The translations under genes were made by a program, and so were the position numbers. The notes beneath the pieces are model-generated. The model did no database searches and was not told the origin of the DNA. It saw only the letters and a program-made list of their open reading frames with translations. A DNA stretch of 64,000 nt from Sabellastarte sp. h YS-2021 (lineage: Eukaryota > Annelida > Polychaeta > Sabellida > Sabellidae), in assembly GCA_964017235.1 (NCBI GenBank), contig OZ024933.1, positions 91,541,432-91,605,431 on the forward strand, given 5' to 3'. Shown here in pieces: positions 25,010 through 36,471 of this stretch (position 1 is its first letter; the number at the start of each line of letters is the position of its first letter).

Positions 25010-25915
25010 TTGGCAGCAAGGATTGAGGCCTCTCAAGAGGATCAATCAGATCAGTGTATCATTAATTGGGTGGACTTCGGAGCACCCCTTATAAAGTCAG
25101 TTGCTGACTTCCTTATGTGCTTTTTTGAGAACAGGAAGTTACAGCCCAGCACCATTGATGGTTACAGGTCAGCCATTGCTGATAAACTAGGTATTTTACC
25201 TGTCATCATCAGCAAGATGAAAATCTCACTCGTCTCCTGGATAGTTTCCATAGAGACAGACCCAAAGGTAGAAGGGGGATCTCCTGGAACCTATCCCTGG
25301 TTTTACACCAGCTAACTAAGGCTCCTTTTGAACCAATCCTAGAGGCTTCTTTCAAGCACCAGACTTTCAAGACTTGGGTCAGGCAAGTCCAGAAGTGAGA
25401 TTCATGCTTGGCAAAACAGAAATATCAGACACCAATCTGTTTTGATCAAAGGTTTTCCTGTATCCATCACCCAGCTTTCTTTTCAAGAATCAGCTGGCAA
25501 AAGAGGGTCCAGACATTGTGGCCCCAGTGGTTATACCAGCCCTGGCCCAAACTCTGGATAGGTCCTTCAAGTCTGACAGGTCCCTCTTCCGATTAGAGCA
25601 TTGCGCTACTATTTGGACAGGGCCTCAGACCTCAGGCAGAATAAGAAATGACTTTGACTCCTTTAGGAAAGGTTTCAACAAAGACACCTCACCTGCCTCT
25701 ATCTCCTCTTGGATCAAGCAGACAGTGATCCTATATTATGAGCTCTCCTACCAGAAGGCCCACCTTTTACATCAAGTTAAAAGCTCATGATGTCAGGGCC
25801 TTTGCTGTGCCTAAGGGCTTCCAGTCGGGATTCCCCTTAGATCCATTCTTGTCAGTCTACCACTGAAGTCACTTAATACCTTCACACTGTTCTATCTGAA
25901 GGGTGTGGCTTGAGC
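25010..25915 (+). pseudogene. DIRS tyrosine recombinase remnant
   Basis: The first third encodes a SAM-like, core-binding segment with STIDGYRSAIADKL, typical of phage-integrase-like recombinases. The catalytic C-terminal part follows in several frames: WIKQTVILYYELS, then the HDVR box (25786-25797), then a FYLK segment whose Tyr codon at 25893-25895 is the candidate nucleophile. Frameshifts near 25320-25520 and a stop after the HxxR box show that the gene is dead. In the live family this enzyme integrates a circular cDNA without target duplication. Confidence 0.75.
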
Positions 25916-26520
25916 TGACTCAGAGCTTTACCAATTGGGCTGGGTTTTGGCTACTCAACAGAACCACAAGTGGCCCTTAGGTTGAGGAGATTTGTATGTA
26001 TGTACATAATGTAAACAGTTCTACATACCCATAGTATAAAATGGGACGGCTTCCTTCGGGAGGTTTATTTGCTTTCTGGGACTGAACTCATCCCTCTCTT
26101 CCCCTACCTCAGAGCAGGTCTGTTAAAAAGGGGGGGGGCGACGTCGGTGTATACCCCCGGGTAACCGGCTGTTGGCAACCGACCAAGGCCTTACAGGGTT
26201 TCCTGACCTTAAGGTCAATCCAGGCCTGGGCCTATGGGTCTCCTGACAAAGTCAGCCTAGACCGTAGGTTAAAATTTGCTATCATTTGTGAGTTCACATA
26301 AGTCCCTAGTAACTTACCCGCCGACCAAGCGGTACAGCTCTCCATCCAGGCCGCTCATTTTTGTTAGCAAAAACCTTTTTCTAGTTAACCAGGTGTATGA
26401 TTGTCCCACTGCTAGTGTACATCAGTATTATAAAGACCTTGAACTTCCAGGAATTTCAAATTGGCTTAGCAGTTAAAGCATTCAACTACTAGTTATTCTT
26501 TGTCAGTCAGAATTCTAGTC
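25916..26520. other. 3' flank of DIRS-like element
   Basis: It contains a G-run and a GC-rich stretch (26130-26190) with CCCCCGGGTAACCGGC, and phrases such as ACCGACCAAG that echo the 5' leader. This probably holds the element's 3' terminal region, but a boundary could not be fixed. Confidence 0.4.
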
Positions 26521-29500
26521 ACAAAATATTCAGGAGGCATTCTTTCTAGGAGGCATTTTTTCCAGGAGGCATTTTTTTCCTGAATTCGTTTTATTTAGAG
26601 CTTTAACATGTAAGTATGTATTAGAATCGGTGATAAATTATTCAGCATTATTTCCATTAATGCTAGTTAGATTATTGTGTAAATTGCACTTGTAATATAT
26701 TTCTTTCAAAGGTATGTGACCATATATGGGAAAATATGACGACTGAATTTCATAATACATTTACTATGAACCTGGTATTAAGTTTTATTTGATTTAGGTA
26801 TTGTTTATATTTAGTGCACTGCTTTCGCAATTTTAGTGAAGATGTTACTGTTACAGAGTGAGAAATAAGACATTTGAAATAGTACGTGAAATTGACAAGT
26901 GATAAAACCCCCGTTCTGCGTCCTAAACTAGTGGGAAATTCCTTATGTGTTGGTGACATTTGTGATAACATAGTTGTGTCCAAATTGTGTATATTTAAAT
27001 AAGATGAGATATGTCTATTTAGCTGTATTAAATTGATTTGCATTTTTAAGTTTTTGAAATATTTTATATCTACAAAAGTTCAGGCTGTTCCTGTTTAACC
27101 ACAGCAAATACATGTCTTTCATTTTTAACTTTAGTCAGAATGTACTGTTCATTTTTAAGTCTTCAAATTTCTATAACAGTCTAAATGCTATATATGTGTG
27201 GTACATAGTATTCTAACATGACATGGCTATGTCAGTGAATCTAATTGGCCAATAGCCATCGTAAAATTCCTTGTATACAAGGAAAATAACCCGGCTCCCT
27301 GCAAAGTATCATGCAGGAGACAGCCTTGTTTTTTTTTGTGAAATTTGTACTTATTATTATTCATTAATAATGTTGTGCTGTGTCAGATTAGCAAAAGTAC
27401 CCTCTAAATAATTGCATACACAGAATTTAATCATAGTTAGAGGCCATGGTAAAATTCTGCATATACCACGGCTTTTGGGATGTTATTAACAGATATGTGT
27501 ATAAACTACATGTTACTTGATGGGATAACATGGGTTCTGTTATATATATGTTTCCAGTCAATGTATATATTATCCAAAATACTGTGTACTTTACAATACT
27601 ATTTGTCCCATAGCTATAGGGAATGAGGCTTACATGTTTTGAGTTAATTATCTATGGCGATTTTTGGTTTGTGTCTCTGATATATATATATATATGCTTA
27701 CAGTTGTGATAGTGTGAGCAACTTCAATGCAAATCTGTTATGTGTATACACATTATGATTGTATGTTTTTGTTGTTTTCAGTGTATGGTAATCAGTTGGA
27801 ATAATAGTTTAAGAGAAACATTAAGATGTATTCCTGAAATTTGAGTTTGGCTAGATTTTAATTCCATGACTAGTAAATCCACCCCCAAAGTTTGAAAAAC
27901 AGTTCTGTACACACATGTGACAAAGATTAATTAACGGTGACATGCACACAAATGTGGCAGAAGCAAGCCGCCAGATTCTTCTCATCATTATTATGATGGA
28001 ATGTTTTACTCAGAAATTGTTATCTATCATCCTAACAAAAGTAAGATCTACATTGGCCTGGTGGTTAGCAAGTTTGGTATCTAATCACAGGCTATCACCA
28101 CTGTGTGTGTTCGACTACCACAAGTGACAAATGCTGTTGACCTGTCCCTGTATCACCCTGGCTGTTGAACTGGATGTAAAACCCCAACTTTGAACTTTGA
28201 ATCTTTCAAAAGTAATAATTTGAGGGATGTTTTTTGTACTTATCGTGTGTATAGTTAATACCCGTCATGTCGTACTCTCTGCAACACTCGTATGGAACTT
28301 GATATTCTAAGTCAGCAAACTAAGCACAGTTAGTATTCATCTCCGGGGAAGGAATTGAGACAATTTTTAACCCCAGCCCAAAAAGTCAGGTATTTGTAGT
28401 CATTCCTCGAGTGGGTGAGTGGGTACAAAGTTTTTGAGTGCTCCACATACTGCACCCTGCAAAAATTTGAAGCAGATTTTGAGGATTTCAGGATATATTT
28501 ATCCCTAAAGGAAGTTCGACCTGATTGTCTTTTGGCCAAGATTCAGCAACAGTTAACATTGCATCACTTCATGTTTTGTATTTTTTTTTCAATTTTGACT
28601 GTGGTGGCACCTTAACTATTAAACCTCTTATTTCAGCCAAAAGTTTGTGAAATAAGTATCTTGATTTCTATATGTGCGTTATTTTTAGGCAACCTTTATC
28701 ATAGCATCATCTGAAGGACCAAATTATCCTTTGTGAAACTTGAAGTGATTAGTCCACAGAACAATATTAAACAAACTCCTGTACTGATTTCAGGAATCTT
28801 TCAATATACTCTTTGACATATTTATCTCAACAACATCATATTAGCACACTGGTTTTCTCCACATTATGTTAAAATTGCCTTGAGATTTTTGTGTGTCAAC
28901 TTGAAGTTATACCTTTGCACTGGGATTCATGTTTACCAAGTTTGGTTATTTTTGTGGTGTAACTAAAGTATCAAGAACTGAGGTTGTTCTTTGTAGCTGT
29001 TTTTGTAAAAGACAAGTGTGTTCTGGTTTGATATATTTCTAGAATTCATTAATGTTACAGTCAGTTGTATTGAGCAAATAATGTTTTTCTGTAATAGTTC
29101 AGTTTGTGCATATATAGACGGATGGTTTATTTTATGCTATGTTTATCTTTACAAAATTAATTTTCCTATTTTTGTTGTAGTTTTGTGGATGTTTTCTCTA
29201 TCAATAAACTCATTTAGGTTTCCATTCAAAATCTCAGCCTCTTAACCATCTCCTTCCATTTTTAACTGGTATTCCTTCTATTTGCCATCAAGCTTGCCAT
29301 TCTTGCAAAGCTAACTATTGTTAGAAATGACCAAAAAGTAACCATTGGAGGATTTTCTGAAATAAAAATGTTTGAACAAATCTAAACATTTGGCTCACAG
29401 TTCCCAAAATAAGCCCATGTTCAGTGGCCACAATAAATTCGAAACATATTACAAATCTAAAAATTATTGAAGGGACACTGTGTAATGTGGTGGGAGCATA

Positions 29501-29870
29501 CTTGTTTGTGCCATCTATGTTTACACTCATAAAATTTGGGAACATAATTTCTGTAATCATAAATGTGTTTGAAAACCTTTATAAGAGTAAGCATATTTAT
29601 CCCTACTACTGTCATCAAATCTTGCCAGTCCTAACTGCAATAGGACATATCTTTTTAATGATATGGTCTAATTGTTGTGTAACCAGCATCTATGCTAGGA
29701 GGAGGAGGTGGGGGCTCATAATAGCGAGTTTGCAAACAACCTTTTTGATGCCTGTATCGACTATCCACTACGTTACACGTCATTGATTTCTATGTGTGAC
29801 GTAATTTGATAAGGTTTTAACTGCACAAGGTTACGTTTTTCACATGGCAAATGCCTTTGCCACGTAATTT
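26521..29870. other. AT-rich intergenic DNA
   Basis: No gene is recognised. Minor features are three copies of GGAGGCATTTTTTCC at 26532-26580, a (TA)n run near 27680-27695, a weakly tRNA-like stretch at 28050-28125 (GGTGGTTAGCAAG, GTTCGACTACC), and a broken family F segment at 28365-28530. Confidence 0.5.
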
Positions 29871-29877
29871 GCTTCCC

Positions 29878-30185
29878 TTGTGGATTTATTAATTATTGGA
29901 GCAATAAAGTGTGTTATCCATATCAGAACAGAGTTCTTGAGAGACTGTAGATTATTTTTAGCAACTTTGTCAATTTTTGAAAAACGCAAGTGTACAACGA
30001 CCAGCCTTTTTTCATCCCCTGTCATAAATGTTTTTGAAGTAATGAACACAATCCTCCAAAGTTTTATGTAATACTATATGTGTTTTATAAGCTATTTAAC
30101 TTGTGGGTTTATTGGTTGTTGGGCCAATAAAGTTTGTAATATATATCAGTACCCAGTTCATTCAGTACTGTAGATGATTAAAACC
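29878..30185. repeat. Diverged tandem duplication (about 225 bp)
   Basis: GTGGATTTATTAATTATTGG ... GCAATAAAGTGTGT at 29878 is repeated in diverged form as GTGGGTTTATTGGTTGTTGG ... CCAATAAAGTTTGT at about 30103, each followed by ATATCAG and CTGTAGAT phrases. Confidence 0.6.
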
Positions 30186-30646
30186 AGTATATTTATCTTT
30201 AGTGATTTGTATAATTCTCAATTAATTCAAAAGAAATACTTGTAAAAAGCCTAGTTCAAACGCTGTTCGCAAACAAAACTCCCCCCCCCCAATGTCTTTC
30301 TCCCGTATTGATTAATTATGTTGCGTGTTTTTGCAAGGAACGTTTTGTGAAACGTTGTTCGCAAACTCTAATGATTGCTTGTCTTCCATCGTCATCGGGG
30401 TAGTTTGTAGACTTAGTTTTTGGACAATATCTCAAAGGTAGCTTGATAGGTTAATTTCAAATTTGGTGTGTGGATGTAACTGCTAACAGGGATGTGCTCT
30501 GTTTTAAGGTGACCTTAAACTCCAGTGTTTTCAATTCTAGACTGTATCTCAAAAATGGCTTCACAGATTAGTTTTGCAATGGAAAATCTTTAAAACTACT
30601 TAAGAACTTCTTAAAATTTATTTTTTGTTTTATTTTAGCCGTTTTT
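30186..30646. other. Non-coding DNA between duplication and family C copy 2
   Basis: Two direct copies of a GTTCGCAAAC phrase (about 30268 and 30359) flank a C-run. Two ATATCTCAAA/GTATCTCAAA phrases (about 30427 and 30544) relate it to the array superfamily. No gene is seen. Confidence 0.4.
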
Positions 30647-32199
30647 ACCCCACAGCCCTTAACAGCTGTCGGGGTATTGTTTTCACCCATGGTATCCAGA
30701 TGGGCGGGTGGACGGTGGGAAAAAGTTTGTCCAGGCTGTATCTCGGAAACCATAAGGTGTAGGAAGTTGATACGTGGTAGGGACATTGGTTAGGGGGTGT
30801 ATTGTTACAAGTCATGGTGTGAAATTGATTTGACCTTTGACCTTGCCATAGTGACCTTGAGTTTGAAAATCTTGTCCAGGCTATATATCGGAAACTGTAA
30901 GGTGTAGGAAGTTGACGCTTGGTAGGGACATTGATCAAGGGGTGTAGGTTTGCAGCGTCATTGTGTGAATTTGATTTGACCTTGCCATAGTGACCTTTAC
31001 CTATAAAATCTTGTCCGGGCTATATCTCGGAAAGCGTGAGGTGTAGGAAGTTGATATGTGATGGGGACATTCCTTGGGGGTTGTAGGTGTGCAACATCAT
31101 GATGTGACCTTGATTTGACCTTTGACCTTGTTGTATTGACCTTGATCTATATAATCTTGTCTAAGCTATATCTCAGAAACCGTAAGGTGTAGGAAGTTGA
31201 TAGCTGGTAGGGACATTGGTTGGGGGTTGTAGGTGTAACGTCATGGTGTGACTTTGATTTAACCTTTGACCTTACCATAGTGACCTTGACCTATATCTTG
31301 GCCAGGCTATATCTCGGCAACCACAAGGTGCAATAAGTTGATACTTGGGAGGGGCATTGGTTGGGGGTTATAGGTGTGCAATATCATAGTGTGAACTTGA
31401 CTAGACCTTTGACCTTGCCATAATGACCTTTACCTATAAAATCTTGTCCGGACTAAATCTTGGAAACTGTGAGGTATAGGAAGTTGCTACATGGTAAGGA
31501 CATTGGTTTTGGGTTGTAGGTGTGCAACATCATGATGTGACCTTGATTTGACCTTTGACCTTGTCATAGTGACCTTGACCAATTATGCCTTGTCCAGGCT
31601 ATATCTCAGCAACCATAAGGTGTAGGAAGTTGACACTTGGTAGGGGCATTGGTTGGGGGTTGTAGGTGTAACGTCATTGTGTGACTTTGATTTAACCTTT
31701 GAACTTACCATAGTGACCTTGACCTATGTCTTGGCCAGGCTATATCTCGGCAACCATAAGGTGTAACAAGTTGATACTTGGGAGGGGCATTGGTTGGGGG
31801 TTATAGGTGTGCAATATCATAGTGTGAACTTGACTAGACCTTTGACCTTTCCATAATGACCTTTACCTATAAAATCTTGTCCGGGTTAAATCTTGGAAAC
31901 TGTGAGGTATAGGAAGTTGCTACATGGTAGGGGCATTGGTTGGGGTTATAGGTGTGCAACATCATGTAACTTTGATTTGATCTTTGATCTTGCCATAGTG
32001 ACCTTAACCTTTAAAATTTTGTCTGGGCAGTATCTCTGAAATTGTAAATTGCAAGAAGTTGGTGGTTAGTGGGACATCTTTAGGGGTTCTAGGTGTGCAT
32101 CATAATATTTTCAGTTTACTGATTAATGCTGTCATCTTGTAATTGAATTGTCTTGTTTTGATACTTTATTTTCACATGCATTTACTTCTCTTAGATGTT
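30647..32199 (+). mobile_element. Family C element, copy 2
   Basis: It starts with ACCCCACAGCCCTTAA at 30647 and the same leader as the copies at 6835 and 59513, followed by about nine diverged units. The tail (CTGATTAATGCTGTCATC onward) matches the copy-1 tail near 8460 but breaks off at ATGTTATT (32199), where the family E element begins. Confidence 0.8.
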
Positions 32200-33938
32200 A
32201 TTGTATCCACCGGAAGCATCCGGTGGATACTTTGGTTTAGAGTTCGCTACGCCGCCGCCACCGCGCGTAGAGAGATTTTCGGCATTAACGCTCTAAGAGG
32301 AAAACAACAGCAGCTAGGTTCACCAAATTTGCAGGATATCTTCATTGGGGGGTAAGCTTCTCTGGGAAGGAAAATAGCCTCATTCTGAAAAACAAGATGG
32401 TTAGAGGTTTGGGATGGTAAGCCAACATATAGGAAATCATGGGCTGGGAATCTTCTGGTGTGGTCAGATTTGACCTTGGGCCCCTCCTTCAAGGTCAAAC
32501 GAGGACAGCCAAACTTAAAAGTGCTTATAACTCGCTTGTTATTGGTCCTAGAGGTTTGGGATGGTAAACCAGCATACAGAAAATCATGGGCTGGGAATCT
32601 TCTGGTGTGGTCGGATTTGACCTTGGGCCCCTCCTTCAAGGTCAAACGAGCATAGCCAAACTTAAAAGTGCTTATAACTCACTTTTTATTGGTCCTAGAG
32701 GTTTGGGATGGTAAACCAACCTATAGAAAATCATGGGCTGGGAATCTTCTGGTGTGGTCGGATTTGACCTTGGACCCCTCCTTCAAGGTCAAACGAGCAT
32801 AGCCAAACTTAAAAGTGCTTATAACTCACTTTTTATTGGTCCTAGAGGTTTGGGATGGTAAACCAGCATATAGAAAATCTTGGGCTGGGAATCTTTTGGT
32901 GTGGTCGGATTTGACCTTGGGCCCCTCGTTCAAGGTCAAATGAGGACAGCCAAACTTAAAAGTGGTTATAACTCACTTATTATTGGTCCTAGAGGTTTGG
33001 GATGGTAAACCAACCTATAGAAAATCATGGGCCGGGAATCTTTTGGTGTGGTCGGATTTGACCTTGGACCCCTCCTTCAAGGTCAAACGAGCATAGCCAA
33101 ACTTAAATGTGCTTATAGCACGCTTATTATTGGTCCTAGAGGTTTAGGATGGTAAACCAACCTATAGGAAATCATGGGCTGGGAATCTTTTGGTGTGGTC
33201 GGATTTGACCTTGGACCCCTCCTTCAAGGTCAAACGAGCATAGCCAAACTTAAAAGTGCTTATAACTCGCTTATTATCGGTCCTAGAGGTTTGGGATAGT
33301 AAACCAAACTATAGGAAATCATGGGCTGGGAATCTATTGCTGCAGTCGGATTTGACCTTGGACCCCTCCTTCAAGGTCAAATGAGGATAGCCCAACTTAA
33401 AATGTTTATAACTCACTTATTATTGGTCCTAGAGGTTTGGGATGGTAAACCAACATATAGGAAATCATGGGCTGGGAATCTATTGCTGTGGTCGGATTTG
33501 ACCTTGGACCCCTCCTTCAAGGTTAAACGAGGATAGTACACAAAATCATGTGCTGGGAATCTATTGCTGTGGTCGGATTTGACCTTGGACCCTCCATCAA
33601 GGTCAAACAAGGATAGCCAAACTTAAAAGTGCTTATAACTCGCTTATTATTGGTCCTAGAGCTTTGGAATGGTAAACCAAAATCTAGGAAATCATGGGCT
33701 GGGAATCTTTTGGTGTGATCGGATTTGACCTTTGGCCCCTCTTTCAAGGTTAAATGAGGATTGCCAAAATTAGTGTTTATATCTTGCTTATTCATATTCC
33801 TAGAAGTTTGCAGTGTCACACCAATCTTTTGATATGGTCAGGTTTCACCTTGGGCTTCTCCTTGAAGGTTAAGCGATGTTAGAATGGCTTTGATGAGTTT
33901 TCTTCTGGTGGATACAATTTGCATCGGTTCTCCGATGC
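32200..33938 (+). mobile_element. Family E element inserted in the family C tail
   Basis: The left end holds a perfect hairpin, GTATCCACCGGA-AGCA-TCCGGTGGATAC in pieces (32203-32230). ATTGTATCCACC at the left is matched by GGTGGATACAAT at 33907-33918, a 12-bp terminal inverted repeat. A second hairpin, GCATCGG-TTCT-CCGATGC (33921-33938), closes the right end and is followed by a T-rich tract. The array between them has 147-bp units anchored by GGTCCTAGAGG at 32545, 32691, 32838, 32985, 33132, 33279 and 33425. Confidence 0.8.
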
Positions 33939-34883
33939 GATAGGTCTAGTTTTTTCTGGTGTTTGTCTGACATTCTACAGCTGAATTCACTAGTTTGTAC
34001 CCCATTTTCTTAACAAAAGGAGGGAACAACCTCGCTCCTTAAGTTTTAAGGAAGACCTTTGGTATGGAGAGTTAAAGGAGATTTTAAGTGGCCTTCCCAA
34101 AGGAAAAAAATGACCTTCCTTTACTAAAGAAGGTCCTTTCTAAAGGAGGCTTCATGAAACCGCCCCGAGTATAAATTGCCCAAACCCTCAACAATCCATG
34201 GCCCCTTGAGAAATTCCTGTATCTGCCGCTGGTTTCACCAAATTCATTGGTAAGGTGCTCCCAGATATGTAATCTACAGTAGAATAAGTTTTGGCCAGAA
34301 GGTCAAAATAATGTTAAAATATGTTGTTGCTTAATATGAACAACAGTCTTTAATGAATATGGTATTATTATAACCGCAGTAGACGGGGGAACCAGCCAAC
34401 CTTTAACCTATATTGCAGAGTAGGGTCGGGAACCAGACTATATCCGCAGATGAAAGTTGGGGATATACTAGATTCAGCTTTGTTGCGCCAGTGCCACGGC
34501 TGTAGAAATTTCCTTGTGTATGCAATAACTCAAAAACGGATCAACATTTTTTTTCAAACTTGGTATGCAGATTAAGGTAGCTGAAGGAAGATCCCTTTTT
34601 AAGATTACCTTAAATGCTCACTAATAAGGAACTTCTGGCTTTCTTAAATCTGAAATGGACATATGGCCACTTAAAGCTCTCTAGGTCACAAACTATAAGG
34701 CTCATGTGACTTAAAGTGCACCTGAGAACACGTTAATAAATTTGTCTTACATATGTCAAAAATCAAGACTTTATATTGAGGATAAAAATGTGTTTGAGGC
34801 CCATAAATTCCCTGTTAAGATATTTTTTCTATATTTTCACATATTTTGCCCTATAATTTTGAATTGGTGAATTAGATGAATAG
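33939..34883. other. Non-coding DNA left of the Polinton
   Basis: No gene is recognised. The stretch 34500-34570 carries another ATAACTCAAAAACGG and CAAACTTGGTATGC phrase pair of the array superfamily. Confidence 0.4.
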
Positions 34884-34995
34884 TATAAAGGCGCGCATTA
34901 TAGCAATACTAAGTTAACCTGAGGATCGCCTTTGAGCTCCTAAAAATGGGGTTTCCAATTAAAATCAATGGTGCAGGTTAACCTCAGGATCAAGA
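34884..34995 (+). repeat. Outer copy of the GTTAACCTGAGG module
   Basis: TATAAAGGCGCGCA is followed by AGTTAACCTGAGG, GAGCTCCTAAAA, GGGGTTTCCAATTAAAAT and GGTTAACCTCAGGAT. The same order recurs in the left inverted repeat (35403-35532), so it is a direct repeat about 520 bp apart. GTTAACCTGAGG and its inverse make the module self-complementary. Tracts rich in GCATGCGC follow at 35018-35100. Confidence 0.8.
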
Positions 34996-35194
34996 AAATG
35001 AGCCATCCTGAGGTTAACCAAGAGTGCGCATGCGCGTGCAAAAGATTAGGGGAGAGTGCATGCGCGTGTAAAAGATGAGGTGCGTGCACGTGTAAGAGAT
35101 TATGTCGGATTTTAAAATTTAGGGAGTGTGCATGCGTGACTTAATATTTAGTGAGTATGGGTATAAATTGAAAAATAGTTCAACAATATGAAAG

Positions 35195-35437
35195 TTGAGT
35201 ATTGAGGTGGAATTTTTTAAGCAGGAGGAAAAGAAATTGGTGGTATTAAGAAAGATACAAGGCGAGGACAGAGTGTTAGATTTTGACGCTTCAATAATAT
35301 ATGAAGACGAATACGATTCGGTATTTAAAGATTTATCAAAAATAAATCATCAAATAGAAAAGAATTATAAAGAATATTTAGGGGGTAGATGTCATATAAG
35401 TAGTATAAAGGCGTGCACTAGAGCAATCCAAAGTTAA
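35195..35437 (+). CDS. Unknown 80-codon ORF in the left inverted repeat
   Basis: The frame encodes a charged peptide rich in Glu, Lys and Asp with no membrane segment and no recognised domain. Codons 12 onward lie inside the inverted repeat and are repeated almost unchanged on the - strand at the other end of the element; the first residues differ because they lie outside it. Frame conservation between the two copies is not by itself evidence of selection, because the repeats are about 97% identical overall. It may be a fragment of a Polinton gene captured in the repeat. Confidence 0.3.
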   Translation: MSIEVEFFKQEEKKLVVLRKIQGEDRVLDFDASIIYEDEYDSVFKDLSKINHQIEKNYKEYLGGRCHISSIKACTRAIQS

Positions 35438-35532
35438 CCTGAGGAGCGGTCTGGAGCTCCTAAAATCGGGGTTTCCAATTAAAATTAACATGATTGGTTA
35501 ACCTCAGGAGCGGTTTTTTAGGAGCAACCTGA
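35229..35532 (+). repeat. Left 304-bp inverted repeat of the Polinton
   Basis: This matches 42277-42580 on the opposite strand over its whole 304 bp with only a handful of differences. It includes a partial open frame (35195-35437) with LVVLRKIQGEDR and FDASIIYEDEYDSVF, of unknown function, followed by the GTTAACC module. It ends at ...GCAACCTGA, directly against integrase coding sequence, so the repeat edge probably marks a deletion or recombination join. Confidence 0.9.
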
Positions 35533-36138
35533 TGGCTATCATTACATTCTTTTAGCTGTAGACATTTTTTCTCATTATGTATGGACAGTGCCACTCAGGG
35601 ATAAATCTGGAAATGAAGTTTGTGCGTTCACAAAAATTTTTAAAGAAAGAGTACCCAAAGTTGTGCGTTCAGACAAAGGAACAGAATTTTTAGGACACAA
35701 AGTTCAGAATTTATTCAAATCGCACTTGATCCATCACTTTGTGACCCAAAATGAAGTGAAGGCCAATTATGCTGAACAAGCTATTAAAACCATCAAAGGA
35801 AAAATATACAAGTACTTTACATATAAACAGTCTTACCATTATATTGATGCACTGCAAGACTTTACTCGGGCTTACAACTCAAGTGTACACTGATCCATTA
35901 AAATGGCACCAGCACAGGTCACAATGAGCAACTTGAATTCAAAAAGAATAAAGAATGAAGAAAGAATGACAAAAACACTTGTAAGTTTAAAGTTGGGGAC
36001 TTTGTCAGGATCTCACGTGCCAGAAAAACGTTCAGAAGGGAATATGATCAGAGGTGGAGTGGTGAATTGTTCCAAATAGTCAACCGAGATGGGATGCAAA
36101 GGAATGACAAAGGCGAAATTTTAACAGAAGACAATTGA
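35531..36138 (+). pseudogene. Polinton integrase (retroviral type), broken
   Basis: The frame starts abruptly at the inverted repeat edge inside the rve catalytic core. The first catalytic Asp is in LLAVDIFS (35561-35563), the second in VRSDKGTEF (35672-35674), and the Glu in NYAEQ (35774-35776), 33 residues after the second Asp. The usual N-terminal zinc-binding domain is missing. A TGA at 35891-35893 interrupts the frame. In another frame, 35983-36135 encodes a C-terminal module with FKVGDFVRISR, typical of integrase tail domains. In live elements the enzyme inserts the linear DNA with short target duplications. Confidence 0.85.
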
Positions 36139-36165
36139 CCCATTAGTGGATCACACATCACAGAT

Positions 36166-36423
36166 TTGATTAACACGGCTATTTGGACACAGACAAAAAT
36201 AAGAAAACTCCCAACTGGTTGGGGATACTTTAATCAAAAGTTACGAGAGGCTAACATTCCAGAGAGGTTATTGGGTCGTGGTCCCCAGTTTCAACCACAA
36301 GAGGAGGTGTGGAAACCTGAACCAAAATCCGAACCAGATTCTGAACCAGAATCTGAACCTGAACCAGAATCTAAATGGAAACCAAAGATTCCAAGAAAAA
36401 AGTACAAATGGGAGAGTACATAA
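36166..36423 (+). CDS. Unknown Polinton ORF with Pro-Glu-Ser repeats
   Basis: About 85 codons without an ATG at the start. A Trp/Gly-containing N-terminal part with PTGWGYFNQKL is followed by an acidic repeat built from SEPE and PEPE units, then a basic tail with KIPRKKYK. It lies between the integrase and the minor capsid gene on the same strand. No family is recognised. It could also be the distal end of a longer broken gene. Confidence 0.4.
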   Translation: MINTAIWTQTKIRKLPTGWGYFNQKLREANIPERLLGRGPQFQPQEEVWKPEPKSEPDSEPESEPEPESKWKPKIPRKKYKWEST

Positions 36424-36471
36424 AGGGAAAGCATCCTTAGATTTGCTTCAGTATGACGAGAGAGACAGACC

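Larger units (their letters stand above)
20781..26520 (+). mobile_element. Decayed DIRS-like retroelement
   Basis: The order of remnants is a leader with promoter-type motifs, a repeat-rich 5' coding region, a reverse transcriptase with a YLDD motif, an RNase H region and a tyrosine recombinase with an HxxR box. Reverse transcriptase plus tyrosine recombinase in this order defines the DIRS order. The whole block is GC-richer than its surroundings. Exact ends were not resolved: the inverted terminal repeats and internal complementary region expected of DIRS were not identified by eye. All reading frames are broken. Confidence 0.75.

Noticed and set aside
28050-28125. Possible tRNA gene or SINE head
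   Set aside because: Box A and box B are only loosely matched, no cloverleaf or target duplication was seen, so it is noted only as weakly tRNA-like.
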